NCBI GenBank assembly: GCA_903789415.1
Contig: CAIFEG010000023.1
Coordinates: 1 to 35,066, forward strand
Source of the DNA: an uncultured Eggerthellaceae bacterium
GTDB taxonomy: Bacteria; Actinomycetota; Coriobacteriia; Coriobacteriales; Eggerthellaceae
DNA: 35,066 nt
Reading direction: 5' to 3'
In this document: one piece after another, positions 16,159 through 26,000 of the stretch
How positions within the stretch are numbered: the stretch's first letter is position 1
Layout of the letters: each line of letters opens with the position of its first letter
Notes under the pieces: generated by a model
The model's input: only the letters and a program-made list of their open reading frames with translations
The model's database searches: none
What the model was told of the DNA's origin: nothing
Translations under genes and position numbers: made by a program

Positions 16159-17376
16159 TTAATCTGTGGGCGTGAGAACTGGTGTCGATTCATCACCCTC
16201 ACGGATTGCTTGTTCACTACTGCTCACACCAACATCAGGAACAACGGTTGATGGATCACCACCATCATCGACTACTTGCATCATTTGTTTAAGGGTCGGC
16301 ACATCGCATTGGACATACGAAACACCATCAACGTCCACCATAGATGAAGGCAGCATAGCGGAGTATGTCGTTACATCACTATCCTGGAAATCCCGCGCAT
16401 AGGAAAGAATATCTGAGGCCGACATATCGGTCTGCACGTATTTCGCAACATTATCTACCGCCTGCGCTAACTGAGGAGCAGAGGTCGACTGTAATTTCGT
16501 AACGAGCGCTTCCATAAGCAACCGTTGGTCCTCTGTACGCTGGAAATCGCCATTCGCAAATGAACGCGAGCGTGCAAAAATCAGCGCTTGCTCGCCATTG
16601 AGATGTTGCATGCCTTGTGGAACCTGCCCGCCTGCATTGGCATCATTGATTGCCATCGGCACATCTACATCAACTCCACCAAGCGAATCAACCAGTTCAA
16701 CCGTTGCATCAAAGTCAATTGATGCATAGTGTGAAATATGGATGCCTAAAAGCTCATCGGCAGCCTTTACCGCACCAGCTGCACCATCAAATTGGTATGC
16801 CGCATTGAACTTCTGAACGCCATACCCAGGGATTTCAATAGCGGTATCACGAGGAATAGAAATGAAGGTAAGTTGTTTTGAATTCGGATCAACGCGAACA
16901 ACGATATTCGTATCTGAACGCCCCTGGTCATCACCGCGAGAATCTGATCCAATAAGCATGACATAAAAGGGTTGATCATTTTGAACTGGTTCAAGGGCTT
17001 GTTGAAGCTCTTGTTGCTGTTCAGGGTCTTGAATTGTCATCTTCGAATTTAGATCATTCATATACCAAGCATATGCGGCCACAGCGCAAACGACTAAGCA
17101 TAATAAAATAATAAGAACGATAAGGATTATTCGTCTTGCGCGATGATGTTTACGATCATGCCTGTTGGTATATTTCGCATTATTGCGCGAGCATGATACT
17201 AATTCGGAACTCGCCGCGCTTGCAGAATGTGAGTTTTGATGAGATGAGTTAACAGAAGAAGAGACACTCCCAGAGCTTGCAGGAATAAACCCACCAACTT
17301 GCGTTTGTTTATCCTGTTTTTCAGCGTTCGAAGCATGTGCGCCATGTGAAGTTCGATTACGCTTGCCCAAGGCCAT
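16159..17376 (-). CDS. LytR-CpsA-Psr (LCP) family cell-wall polymer ligase
   Basis: A 405-residue membrane-anchored enzyme. The layout is a Ser/His/Asn-rich cytoplasmic tail (1-80), one transmembrane helix (about 82-104), and an extracellular LCP domain. The LCP domain shows IGSDSRGDDQGRSDT (142-156), ISIPRDT (172-178), K-F-N-A-A-Y (189-194) and ARSRSFANGDFQRTEDQR (268-285), the conserved Arg/Asp residues that bind the polyprenyl-pyrophosphate substrate. LCP proteins attach teichoic acids, polysaccharides or glycoproteins to peptidoglycan or proteins. A Ser/Asp/Thr-rich tail follows. The start is ATG 17376, directly after AAGGAGG with ideal spacing; an upstream in-frame ATG at 17433 lacks support. 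It is monocistronic: its own promoter lies near 17400, and the menD-like gene downstream is separated by 107 bp. Confidence 0.93.
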   Translation of the reverse strand: MALGKRNRTSHGAHASNAEKQDKQTQVGGFIPASSGSVSSSVNSSHQNSHSASAASSELVSCSRNNAKYTNRHDRKHHRARRIILIVLIILLCLVVCAVAAYAWYMNDLNSKMTIQDPEQQQELQQALEPVQNDQPFYVMLIGSDSRGDDQGRSDTNIVVRVDPNSKQLTFISIPRDTAIEIPGYGVQKFNAAYQFDGAAGAVKAADELLGIHISHYASIDFDATVELVDSLGGVDVDVPMAINDANAGGQVPQGMQHLNGEQALIFARSRSFANGDFQRTEDQRLLMEALVTKLQSTSAPQLAQAVDNVAKYVQTDMSASDILSYARDFQDSDVTTYSAMLPSSMVDVDGVSYVQCDVPTLKQMMQVVDDGGDPSTVVPDVGVSSSEQAIREGDESTPVLTPTD

Positions 17377-17398
17377 ATGCCCTCCTTGAATTTCACTT

Positions 17399-17407
17399 AT
17401 TGTAGCA
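17399..17407 (-). promoter_or_regulatory. extended -10 promoter of the LCP gene
   Basis: On the minus strand TGCTACAAT (17407-17399) matches an extended -10 (TGnTAtAAT) and lies 22 bp before the LCP start codon. No good -35 is visible, as is usual with extended -10 promoters. Confidence 0.45.
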
Positions 17408-17516
17408 TCAGTAAGATTTGATGTTCTTTCCAAACATGTCTCATCTTGTGCAAAACAAAACCATATTCGATTTTAATTAGATCTCTTGTTTTGCTATAAG
17501 TGAAAATTATTGTACA

Positions 17517-17591
17517 TGGAGCGGGTGACGGGACTCGAACCCGCGAATGCAAGCTTGGGAAGCTTGTGCCTTACCACTTGGCGACACCCGC
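17517..17591 (-). tRNA. tRNA-Gly (CCC), with encoded CCA
   Basis: Read on the minus strand, the acceptor GCGGGTG pairs with CACCCGC. The D arm is GCCAAGTGGTAAGGC. The anticodon arm is CAAGC-TTCCCAA-GCTTG, giving anticodon CCC. The T arm is GCGGG-TTCGAGT-CCCGT. A T discriminator at 17520 is followed by an encoded CCA (17519-17517). All arms pair. It lies between the zinc-ribbon gene and the LCP gene on the same strand. Confidence 0.96.
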
Positions 17592-17601
17592 AAAATACGG
17601 C

Positions 17602-17639
17602 GCTTGTATAAATATACCGATATATATGAGTATACAAGC
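17602..17639. repeat. inverted repeat just upstream of tRNA-Gly
   Basis: GCTTGTATA (17602-17610) and TATACAAGC (17631-17639) are perfect 9-bp arms around a 20-bp AT-rich loop, 11 bp from the tRNA 5' end. On a transcript reading from the zinc-ribbon gene into the tRNA it would form a hairpin. Whether it is a processing site, a weak terminator or part of the tRNA promoter cannot be told. Confidence 0.6.
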
Positions 17640-17714
17640 ACCAAAATTATACTTAACACGTAAATGCAACCATTGTTTCGGCAAAATCCATCAACAAGGC
17701 CACACCTATAAATA

Positions 17715-17876
17715 CTATTTTACAGCACCAATACGGCAAATAGTGCTTCCACAATCAGGGCATTTGCCCTTTACAATGGGTTTGCCATTTTTGGTAGTAC
17801 CTTGGACAGGATCCACCATTACTTTCTTAGACTTGCATTTAACACAATAAGCCTCAACCTTTGATGTAATTGCCAT
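17715..17876 (-). CDS. DUF5679-type zinc-ribbon small protein
   Basis: A 53-residue protein read by eye. It begins M-A-I-T-S-K-V-E-A-Y and contains two Cys pairs, CVKC (11-14) and CPDC (39-42), followed by GSTICRIGAVK. This pattern (V-E-A-Y-C-V-K-C ... C-P-x-C-G-x-x-x-x-R-I-G) matches the DUF5679 zinc-ribbon family, small proteins common in Actinobacteria whose role is unknown. The two CxxC knuckles should bind one zinc. The start is very well supported by GGAGGAG 3-4 nt before the ATG at 17876-17874. A perfect -10 (TATAAT) lies 60 bp upstream. It precedes tRNA-Gly on the same strand. Being under 60 codons, it is easily missed. Confidence 0.9.
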   Translation of the reverse strand: MAITSKVEAYCVKCKSKKVMVDPVQGTTKNGKPIVKGKCPDCGSTICRIGAVK

Positions 17877-17935
17877 TCGCTCCTCCAATCCTAAAAATTA
17901 GTGTACAGACTTTTTATCAGCATAAATGCAATGGA

Positions 17936-17941
17936 ATTATA
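17936..17941 (-). promoter_or_regulatory. -10 element of the zinc-ribbon gene
   Basis: A perfect TATAAT on the minus strand (17941-17936), 60 bp upstream of the start codon. No consensus -35 is present 16-18 bp upstream (the best is TTCAGC at 18 bp). Confidence 0.45.
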
Positions 17942-17986
17942 CTCTAACCAATGCATATTGCTGAACTAAACCATCATTCCACATAC

Positions 17987-18018
17987 AACAAGCGTTGGTA
18001 TTTTTACCAACGCTTGTT
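17987..18018 (-). terminator. perfect 14-bp hairpin after the giant M28-like gene
   Basis: AACAAGCGTTGGTA (17987-18000) and TACCAACGCTTGTT (18005-18018) pair perfectly around a TTTT loop. It lies 62 bp past the stop codon of the M28-like gene and before the zinc-ribbon promoter, so a terminator role is likely by position. Neither strand has a real T-tract after the stem, so it is atypical. Confidence 0.5.
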
Positions 18019-18079
18019 CATACGTGTATGGCTCCATTTAGACTATTGATTCTTACGAATTATTCTTGAAAGATAGCAC

Positions 18080-21000
18080 TTAAATACTTCTTATGAGACC
18101 AGCGATGAATTTGACAGCTTGGTTCATCTTCGAAGGAGAGACATTTTCTTGAGTATCATCAGCCTCACCCATAAGCGCGGGTTTACCATGCTCCATTCCG
18201 ACTAGGCTCATGCCTTGCAAATGATATTTGTGTGCGATTGAAACAATACTATTCTTCCAGGTCAATTTACCTTGATGCGTAATGTTGACTCCGCTGTCCT
18301 GTGCTGCTTTGCTCACGAGACGCTTCATTCGAGAAGAAGCCTTAACAGAAGAAATTGCACCCTCTTCATCAATGTACGTTAACTCACCGGCACCAAGCGC
18401 TTCGAGATTGACAATAATTGATCCACGCAGCTCATCAGCGTGGCGAGCTAAAAACGCTTTAGAACCACTATTGTTTGAAAGCTCACTTCCAAGTGCCACA
18501 AACCAAACTTCCGTATTCAGGGAAGGGCGCATTTGATAAATGTCTTCCTGCTCTTCGTTTTTAATACGCTGGATATCGTCTTCGACTTTTTGCTCATCTT
18601 CCTGAAGAACTTTGTCATTCAACTCATTATCAACAGGAATATTTTGTTGGTCTTGTTCTTGATGGGTTTGCTGACTTCCTTGGTCGTTTGCTTCACGATT
18701 TACATTTGCTCTGTCAGATTGAGGACCCTTCTGAATAGGCATTCGTCCGGTTGGATCATAGTTGCCTTCGGATTGGGGAATATATTGAGACATGGGCTCG
18801 GTAGAATCTGCTATATGAGCATCGTCATAATCTGCATGTTCGTTTGAATATGCACCACCATTCCATGAGTCAGCCTCATGTTTTCCTTTGGTCTGTTTTT
18901 TATTCGTTCGGGAATCCGGATTGTCATATTCCGTTGATGTTTGATCTTCCTCATAACCATCAGACAAATCATCAGGACGGAAGCTTTCCCAGCCACCACG
19001 CTCGGCCCCAACTTTAGTGGGGTTGTAATCTTCGTCTACATCGAGCCACTTATCTGCAGAAACTTCTTCTTCCTCTTCCCGTTTTTGCTCTCTCCGCTGT
19101 CTTAGTTTGCTGAACAACCCTTTATGTTCTTTAGGGATATTCATATACCCAGCTCCAGCATAGGCACCTGTTTCGGTGGTGTTTTCTTCAAAGGTTGATT
19201 CATCCGCATCATCAACATACATTTCTGTTGGTTTCATACCTTTTACCAAATCATCAGTAACAGGTTTAAACGCGCCCGTTGATCCTACGGCTTGGAATGA
19301 ACCAGTCAGGCTTACTTTCTCATTTGAGCCTGCCGTATCTTGTGAATTAGTCTTTTGAGAGGTCACAGAAGGCACATTAATTGATGGTCTGCTTTCTGGC
19401 TGAGCTTGTGATGATTGTGCTGCTGTTGTGTTATGTGCTGAAGGAATATCAGTAACTGATTTTTCGTTAGTAATTCTGCCACTCATTGTTGGTAAATTTG
19501 CTAAATTGGTTGGTTCAATTTTCGCAACATGTATTGCTGGAGAATTTCTTCTTGACGATTGTTGTGAAGACGCCTGAGAAGCTCCTGACCGTGCAATAGT
19601 CCTATTTGGTTGATTTGCGTTTGCAGCTGCCGAATTATCCGTAGTATTCAGACTTATTTTTGGAATAGCTCCGGATTCTAAAGGCGTATGACGTTGGGAA
19701 ACATTGCCTCCATTTTGCATATCACTAATAGGTGCACGTTGTTTATAAGACTCGGGACGATCGTAGCCTGTAGATTGCGCATTGGCGCTTGGTGTTGACT
19801 CAACAATTTTCCTTACCGTTGCGCGTGCTTCTTCTTGAGTCAATGTAGTTTTTGCCTTTGCGGCTGCTGCGTTATTTGCGGGGTAGTTTTTTTGATTTTG
19901 GCGAGAAGAATTAATCCGTGCATTCGGTTGCGTTTTTTCCTGGCCATCTACTTCCGATACGCGTGGAATTACTTTACCAATATTGGAATGAATTTCAGGT
20001 TTATTCGAGACAGGCATACCCATAGTGCTCTGGTTTTCCGACTGTTCAATTTCATCTTCTTGTCTTGAAACTGGTGTATTGGTTTCATCAAACACCACCC
20101 GATTGCTGGTCTGCTGAGGCGCATGGTGCAACTCTCTCGATGGCCGACTTTGTAACTTGCGTGCCTCGGCATTTGCATCATTTTCAACAGAGTAATTTGT
20201 CACTTTTTCACTCACGTCAATGTGTGGCATTGCTACGGTTGCATCACGGTTTGCAGGTTCTGAGCTTGTTCCTTCTTCCGCATCCTCTTCTGCAATAGGC
20301 ATTCCTGTGAATGCATCACGTGGTGAAGAGTCCTTCGAGACGTAGTCCATTGACTGAGTTTCCTCATTATCCTCTTCTGAAAGATTATTTAATTCCTCAT
20401 CGTTAAATGCATCATAGTCACCATTGCCACCGTTATTTCTATGTGACAGACCAGATAATCTCTTTTTTATTGACTTGAATGGATGTACCGATGCGACTTT
20501 GTGCGAGATATTTGAAACTTCATCCGTAAAGGTATTGCTTTGGGTCGCATCCATATCTTCGTATGAATCGTACATATCGCTACGATTCTGATCTTCTTGC
20601 TCTAATTGAGTAGGCTGATTTATGGATGCCGAAGCATTCTGATAGGAAGAGGTTTGTACCGTAGATGATTGAGTTTGTGAAGCTTGAGGTTGCCTCGAAA
20701 CTTTACCTTGTTGGTTTTGCTGCGGAGTTGGCGAGCCCTGCAATATTTCGGTTTCACGATCGCGGTCTGCCTTTAACTGGTCATTAAGATATTGACTTCT
20801 TAATGTATCCACAGGAGTTCCGTCTTGGTTTACATGAAAATCACGATTAGTAGCAGGCTGCTGGCCCAATGTTTCACGTGAAACATTTGAGTCTTGAGAG
20901 CCATTAATTACGGATGTATTTTGTGTTGATGTTTCACGTGAAACATTCTGAGATTGTCTGCGAGAATCTGTGTCCAAAGGCACATTGTGGTTAGAGGGGT

Positions 21001-22858
21001 GCGTAGTTTGCCGTTCTGGTTTATATTCAGGACGTTTGCGAGGTTTGAAGCCGTACTTTTCTAAGCGTCTGCGAGATTCTTCCGCAGCATTAATCATAGG
21101 CTCTTCTTCTTGAGCATCTTGATTCTTCTGCGTCTGCTCAGATTTCTCCTGGACCTGAGTTGTCCCTTGGCTGTGGACATGCTCGTTCGCACCCTGTGAC
21201 TCTGATGTTGTTGCCTCAAACTTTTTTTCATTTTGCGTCGTTGTCACAGATTGCTCTGATACATGATTGCTGCTTTGGCTGTTAGTATGCGCAGTTTGCG
21301 ACGCAGATAATTCGGTCTGCGAATTCTGGTGAGACCGTGCAGCCAACTTTTGTTTTGCATCAAGAATCTCAGAAGCATCCGGATGAACAGATTTTTGAAC
21401 TTTATTAACGGAAGCAGAGGGAACGAATTTAGGGTGATTTGTCTGTGCTGTACGTTCTGCTGCGTCTAATGCATCTGCATATCTGCTGCGACGCACACGT
21501 GAATGACCATTGGATGCAATTGGAGTTTTGCCATTGCTGCCTGCCTTGCGTTGCGCCTCAGCAAACCAACTTGGTACAACATCACCATCAGAAGTGCGTA
21601 CCATACCCTCAGGTACTGCTTCTTGAGACACTTGTTCGGAAGACTCATCTTGTTTGTCTTCTTTTACCGTATCCTGGGCAGACCCAGACGTGTTCTTTGA
21701 TGCTCTCGTATTGGAACGAGTTGTTTTTGTACTTGTTTGAGAAGTAGTCTCTGGTTTTCTATTACCGTTATTTTCCATTATTTGTGTACGATCATTTTGA
21801 TCATCGCTTGAAGCTGAAGCATGAGAGTTGTTATTTTGCGCATCTGAAGGATGCACGGTGTTGTGCCGGCTTAGTTCTTGATTTGCACCACGTACAGGTT
21901 TTTGACGGCGAGCGGGTTTAACAAATTCACTCATTTTTTGGCCGGGCTTGATTCCGTCGACTTCTTTACCTGTCAAATTTGCAACGGCAGCCTTTGCCGC
22001 ATTCAGTTGCGCTTCTTCATCTTGGCTATCATCATAAGAAAGAGTAGCACCTTCTGGAACGACACCCGCAGCACGTGCTTCATCGCCCCCATGGATAATG
22101 GTTCCGTCAATATCCTCTTGGGGTTTTGGCTTATCTACAATTTCCCCATTTGCAATTTGGCGAGCAACTTCCATCATTACCGCAACACTAGAAGCATTGT
22201 CATTTGCACCATTGTTATAGTCAGATGTCATATGCATGATGGATATCACAACAGGAATTGCAAGCAGGATCGCAACGATAATCGTCACGATGTTCCAGGC
22301 CATAGATGAAGCAGAGACACCTGCGATCATACGAATGAGCCAAATAATTGGCATAACCACAAGAGCGGCAAGACATAATTTTTGAACTATTGGAAGTGCC
22401 GGAATAAACGAAGGACTTAGTTCGGGGTGCACTTTTGCGCTGTCATAGTTGGCCACCAGAACTACTTTACGAGAACGAACTCGCGAACTATCGGGCTTAT
22501 ATTTCGCAACAACATTTTGCGTAAGCCCACGAGTAAACGGACGTGAGAGCACAGGAATATCCAGAATTTCCAAGACATACAACACAGCAGCAGCAAGGGT
22601 CACAATAAACGCGGGTATCGTAAGTGCGTGTACAAACATCGCAAGAATCGCAAACAGCAGTGACGCACCAAAGCAAATTAAGGGAACAAGGTCAGGACGA
22701 GGACTTGATGCAAATTCCTCTGTACTTGTTTCAAATTTTTTGTTTGCCTCAAATTGTCTCTGAATATATAAACCAGCTTGGTTTTCTTCTTCAGTACCTG
22801 CAGGACGTGCGCCTGTAGTTTCAGATAAATATGAAAGGTCGTCTTGGATCTGAGACAT
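18080..22858 (-). CDS. M28-peptidase-like membrane protein split by a giant disordered insertion
   Basis: A 1,592-residue protein. Residues 1-240 hold an N-terminal M28-like segment and four predicted transmembrane helices (about 57-78, 80-100, 159-180, 188-208). Residues about 241-1437 are a Ser/Gln/Asn/Thr/Glu-rich, presumably disordered region. Residues 1438-1592 supply the rest of the M28 fold. Expected zinc motifs are altered: the usual H-x-D block reads VANYDSA (135-141, His replaced by Asn). GANDNASS (217-224) keeps its Asp. The E-E pair is GSEL (1457-1460), N-L-D is NLEA (1484-1487), and the final His region reads MGEADDT (1563-1569). Peptidase activity is therefore doubtful. The ATG at 22858 follows GGAAGG. 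The insert contains two parS sites. A perfect hairpin follows the gene; dinG lies 163 bp upstream on the same strand. Confidence 0.75.
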   Translation of the reverse strand: MSQIQDDLSYLSETTGARPAGTEEENQAGLYIQRQFEANKKFETSTEEFASSPRPDLVPLICFGASLLFAILAMFVHALTIPAFIVTLAAAVLYVLEILDIPVLSRPFTRGLTQNVVAKYKPDSSRVRSRKVVLVANYDSAKVHPELSPSFIPALPIVQKLCLAALVVMPIIWLIRMIAGVSASSMAWNIVTIIVAILLAIPVVISIMHMTSDYNNGANDNASSVAVMMEVARQIANGEIVDKPKPQEDIDGTIIHGGDEARAAGVVPEGATLSYDDSQDEEAQLNAAKAAVANLTGKEVDGIKPGQKMSEFVKPARRQKPVRGANQELSRHNTVHPSDAQNNNSHASASSDDQNDRTQIMENNGNRKPETTSQTSTKTTRSNTRASKNTSGSAQDTVKEDKQDESSEQVSQEAVPEGMVRTSDGDVVPSWFAEAQRKAGSNGKTPIASNGHSRVRRSRYADALDAAERTAQTNHPKFVPSASVNKVQKSVHPDASEILDAKQKLAARSHQNSQTELSASQTAHTNSQSSNHVSEQSVTTTQNEKKFEATTSESQGANEHVHSQGTTQVQEKSEQTQKNQDAQEEEPMINAAEESRRRLEKYGFKPRKRPEYKPERQTTHPSNHNVPLDTDSRRQSQNVSRETSTQNTSVINGSQDSNVSRETLGQQPATNRDFHVNQDGTPVDTLRSQYLNDQLKADRDRETEILQGSPTPQQNQQGKVSRQPQASQTQSSTVQTSSYQNASASINQPTQLEQEDQNRSDMYDSYEDMDATQSNTFTDEVSNISHKVASVHPFKSIKKRLSGLSHRNNGGNGDYDAFNDEELNNLSEEDNEETQSMDYVSKDSSPRDAFTGMPIAEEDAEEGTSSEPANRDATVAMPHIDVSEKVTNYSVENDANAEARKLQSRPSRELHHAPQQTSNRVVFDETNTPVSRQEDEIEQSENQSTMGMPVSNKPEIHSNIGKVIPRVSEVDGQEKTQPNARINSSRQNQKNYPANNAAAAKAKTTLTQEEARATVRKIVESTPSANAQSTGYDRPESYKQRAPISDMQNGGNVSQRHTPLESGAIPKISLNTTDNSAAANANQPNRTIARSGASQASSQQSSRRNSPAIHVAKIEPTNLANLPTMSGRITNEKSVTDIPSAHNTTAAQSSQAQPESRPSINVPSVTSQKTNSQDTAGSNEKVSLTGSFQAVGSTGAFKPVTDDLVKGMKPTEMYVDDADESTFEENTTETGAYAGAGYMNIPKEHKGLFSKLRQRREQKREEEEEVSADKWLDVDEDYNPTKVGAERGGWESFRPDDLSDGYEEDQTSTEYDNPDSRTNKKQTKGKHEADSWNGGAYSNEHADYDDAHIADSTEPMSQYIPQSEGNYDPTGRMPIQKGPQSDRANVNREANDQGSQQTHQEQDQQNIPVDNELNDKVLQEDEQKVEDDIQRIKNEEQEDIYQMRPSLNTEVWFVALGSELSNNSGSKAFLARHADELRGSIIVNLEALGAGELTYIDEEGAISSVKASSRMKRLVSKAAQDSGVNITHQGKLTWKNSIVSIAHKYHLQGMSLVGMEHGKPALMGEADDTQENVSPSKMNQAVKFIAGLIRSI
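20870..20885. other. parS centromere site inside the M28-like gene
   Basis: TGTTTCACGTGAAACA, identical to the consensus ParB-binding palindrome; with flanks it is a 20-bp perfect palindrome (20868-20887). It is in frame as NVSRET in the disordered insert. The parAB genes are about 9-10 kb to the right. Confidence 0.93.
20930..20945. other. second parS site inside the M28-like gene
   Basis: A second perfect TGTTTCACGTGAAACA, 60 bp from the first, also in frame and also read as NVSRET. The two sites are separated by 44 bp of non-identical coding sequence. Confidence 0.93.
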
Positions 22859-23021
22859 TCTGAATGCCTTCCGTTATGTTTACTTATTTGCAAATAGTTG
22901 GAAAGTGGTAAGACTTTTCCATTTAATAGAAAAGTATACGACATATACAAGCGCGGCACTAAGAAGAGCACACATCAAATATCTAAGAAAAAGCGCTCAC
23001 AAGCGAATTGTTGAACTGGAA

Positions 23022-26000
23022 TTATTCCTTTTCATATTCTGTATGTGAAGCAATATCATCAATCGCTTCACGTGCCGTAACTTTTTTCACATTTTTACTT
23101 GGAAGCGATGCGATGAATATCTTTCCATACCACTTATCAGTGATGCGACGGTCATATAAAACGAGGTTGCCGGTATCGACAGAACTACGGATGAGTCGAC
23201 CCGCCGCTTGTTTGATCTCAATAATCGAACGGGGCAACGTATATTCACTCCACGCATTACCACTATTAGCATTCAGTTCCCTATATAGAGGATCTGTTGG
23301 TCGCGTGAATGGAAGTTTTGGAATAACTACTGTTTTGAGTGTTGCACCAGGAGCATCAAAACCCTCCCAAAAACTTTTCAGAGCAAACAAAGAAAGGTGT
23401 TCGTCTTCAATAAATTGATCACGCAAACCTTTAATAGAAAGGCCGTATTTTTGGCATACCACATGCAATCCGTTATCACTTACCACAGGTTCTACAGTCT
23501 CAAAGCATTTTTCCATTTCACGTCTATTAGTAAACAGTGTTAACGTTGCCCCATTTTGTGCAATATGGAGTCGTGATAAGAAATCTGATAAATCGCCAAT
23601 ATATCCGCGCGTATTAGGAGCGGGAGCATCGGTAATGACATACACCGTCATGTTGTGATCAAAATCATATCCAGAAGGAATTTGCACCGATTTACTGGAA
23701 GATTCTTCATCCTCATTTAATCCCATGGCGTGGTTAAATGCGTCAAAGTCTTGATTTGTCGTAAGTGTTGCTGAAGTAAAAACGACCGAATGCGTATGCG
23801 CATAGAGCGTTTCATTTAACTCGTGGCCAACATTGAGCATTTGCGCTTCAAGATAATCTCTCGCGTGATCATTTTTATTCAGATGAACTGAATATGCGTA
23901 GGTATTTGTTGGGTGAAATAAAATGATCTCACAATTATCTAAAAGATCTTTAAGGCTTGAAACACAAATTGCGAGCTCGCGTTGTAAATTTGCCGCACCT
24001 TTTGCCTGATCAAGAAGCGATACGAGATTTGTAGCTGGTTTCAGTAGTCGTTCTGCAGCTTCACACATGTGCTTTCCGGATTCAACAAACTCTTGAAAAA
24101 CGGAATGTGCACGCATTTCTTCATTGATCCAGATATCCTGCTGGCTATAATTTTTCGAGCCTTGATCTCCAAAGATACTCAGTTTACGAATATTTGCCGC
24201 AAAAACCTGCAGCGCTTCACTAAATTTGATAGAGGTGGCACGGGCTTTGGTCACATTTGCGCGAACCAATGTATCTCCGCTCTTGGCAACTTGTGAGTCG
24301 GAGTTATTCGAGCCTTCTGTATCTGAATCCTCTACAGCTAAAGAAGGAATATCTTCTTCAGGAATAGAAACACTTCCTACAAGTGCTCGTTCAATCTTTC
24401 CAAATAGATCTGTATTTCCTGATCCCGCAATATTTCTCGATAGGCGGAGTAATTCGTTGATATCTATCTTTTTTGAAAATGCTCGACGAGCTTCATCTTC
24501 GGCACCATGTGCCTCATCGATTACCCAATAGCGAATTGGAGGGAGGATACCGCCATCTGTTTTTAGGTCGCAGAATAACAGTGTTTGATTCGTAACGAGA
24601 ATATCTGACGCTTCCGCCCGTTGTCGAGCCCCATACACATAACAATCTTTACCAAAATAAGGGCACCGATTATGCAGACAGTTTTCTCCCTTAATTGAAA
24701 CTTCATATCGCGGAATAGCTCTTCTATCCCAGTTCAACGCATCAATATCTTCGTAATCGCTCTGGTCTACAAACGAGACTAACCCCGCTAGCGCAGGCGC
24801 AGTTGATACACTTCGATTATCTTCAATCTTAATTTGTGCGCCTTTTTTTACTAATTGTTCGAGCTCTAATAAACACAGATAATGCTGTGTTCCCTTAAGA
24901 ACTGAATAATCTATGTCAACTCCTGCTCTTTTAATCGCAGGTAGTTCATGATTTGCCAATTGATCGAGGAGTGCATTGGTCTTTGTTGCAACACCCACAG
25001 TGATGTTATTTTTCTTTGCGGTTTTGATCGCCGGAACAAGATATGCGAGAGATTTTCCCACGCCTGTTCCTGCTTCGACCGCTAAATTTGTTGAATTTGC
25101 AAATACACTATTAACCTCTTGTGCCATCTGGACCTGTTCTGGGCGTGCTTCATAATGAGGATACATACGTCCCGCCAGCCCATCTTTTTCGAATTCATCT
25201 GCGATTTCGTCATTTGACGCAAAATGCAAGCCTGCTTGAGGATTTCTGGATAACTGTTCCGCATCTACTCGATTAGTAAGGTTTTGAGTATGAATATTTT
25301 GCGCGCGAAGCAGTCGAAGACTAAACGGATTTGAGGTGGGCGAGTCAAAATGTTTAAAAACTTTCCCTGCAGGCCACTCCTCAACAGAGGCTAAATTCGC
25401 AATGTAGTGGACAACTTCTTCGGGCATTTGAGTAATGGCCGCAAGCATTATGCGATATACCGCAGCTAAAGAACGAACATCGGCATCTGCGCGATGTGTT
25501 GATGCAACCACATCAAATGCTTTTGTCAAATCGATCAGACGGTGTGATTTCATCTGGGGAAGAGCAATTCTTGCAACATCAAGCGAATCGATCCAGACAT
25601 TTTGTTGGAGTGGCGCACCGCTTTTTGCCTTTGTACAGAATGTTTTATCGAAATTTGCATTATGCGCAATGACATCATCATCACCAACAAATTCGACAAG
25701 TTGAGCAGTCGCATCTTCTGGGTTCGGAGCGTCCGCAACGTCTTCGTCATGTATGTGGGTAAGACGAACAATCTCTTCGGGAATTGGTTTCCCTGGGTTT
25801 ACAAACGTAATGAACCAATCCGCTATTTTTCCATTTCGCACACGCGCCGCCGCAATTTGCGTAAGGTTGTCGTGTTTAAAAGAAACTCCGGTACATTCCG
25901 TATCTAAAACAATACAATTATCAAGCTCACCAAAATCAGAATCTGCGGCAATTTGTTTAAGCGACGCATAGCGATTCACAATTCTATCAGGCGCATTTTC

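Noticed and set aside
18600-22100. The Gln/Ser-rich insert as a separate gene or a CRISPR-like or satellite repeat
   Set aside because: It is one continuous frame joining two halves of the same fold. No regular spacer-repeat pattern was seen; only the two parS copies recur exactly.
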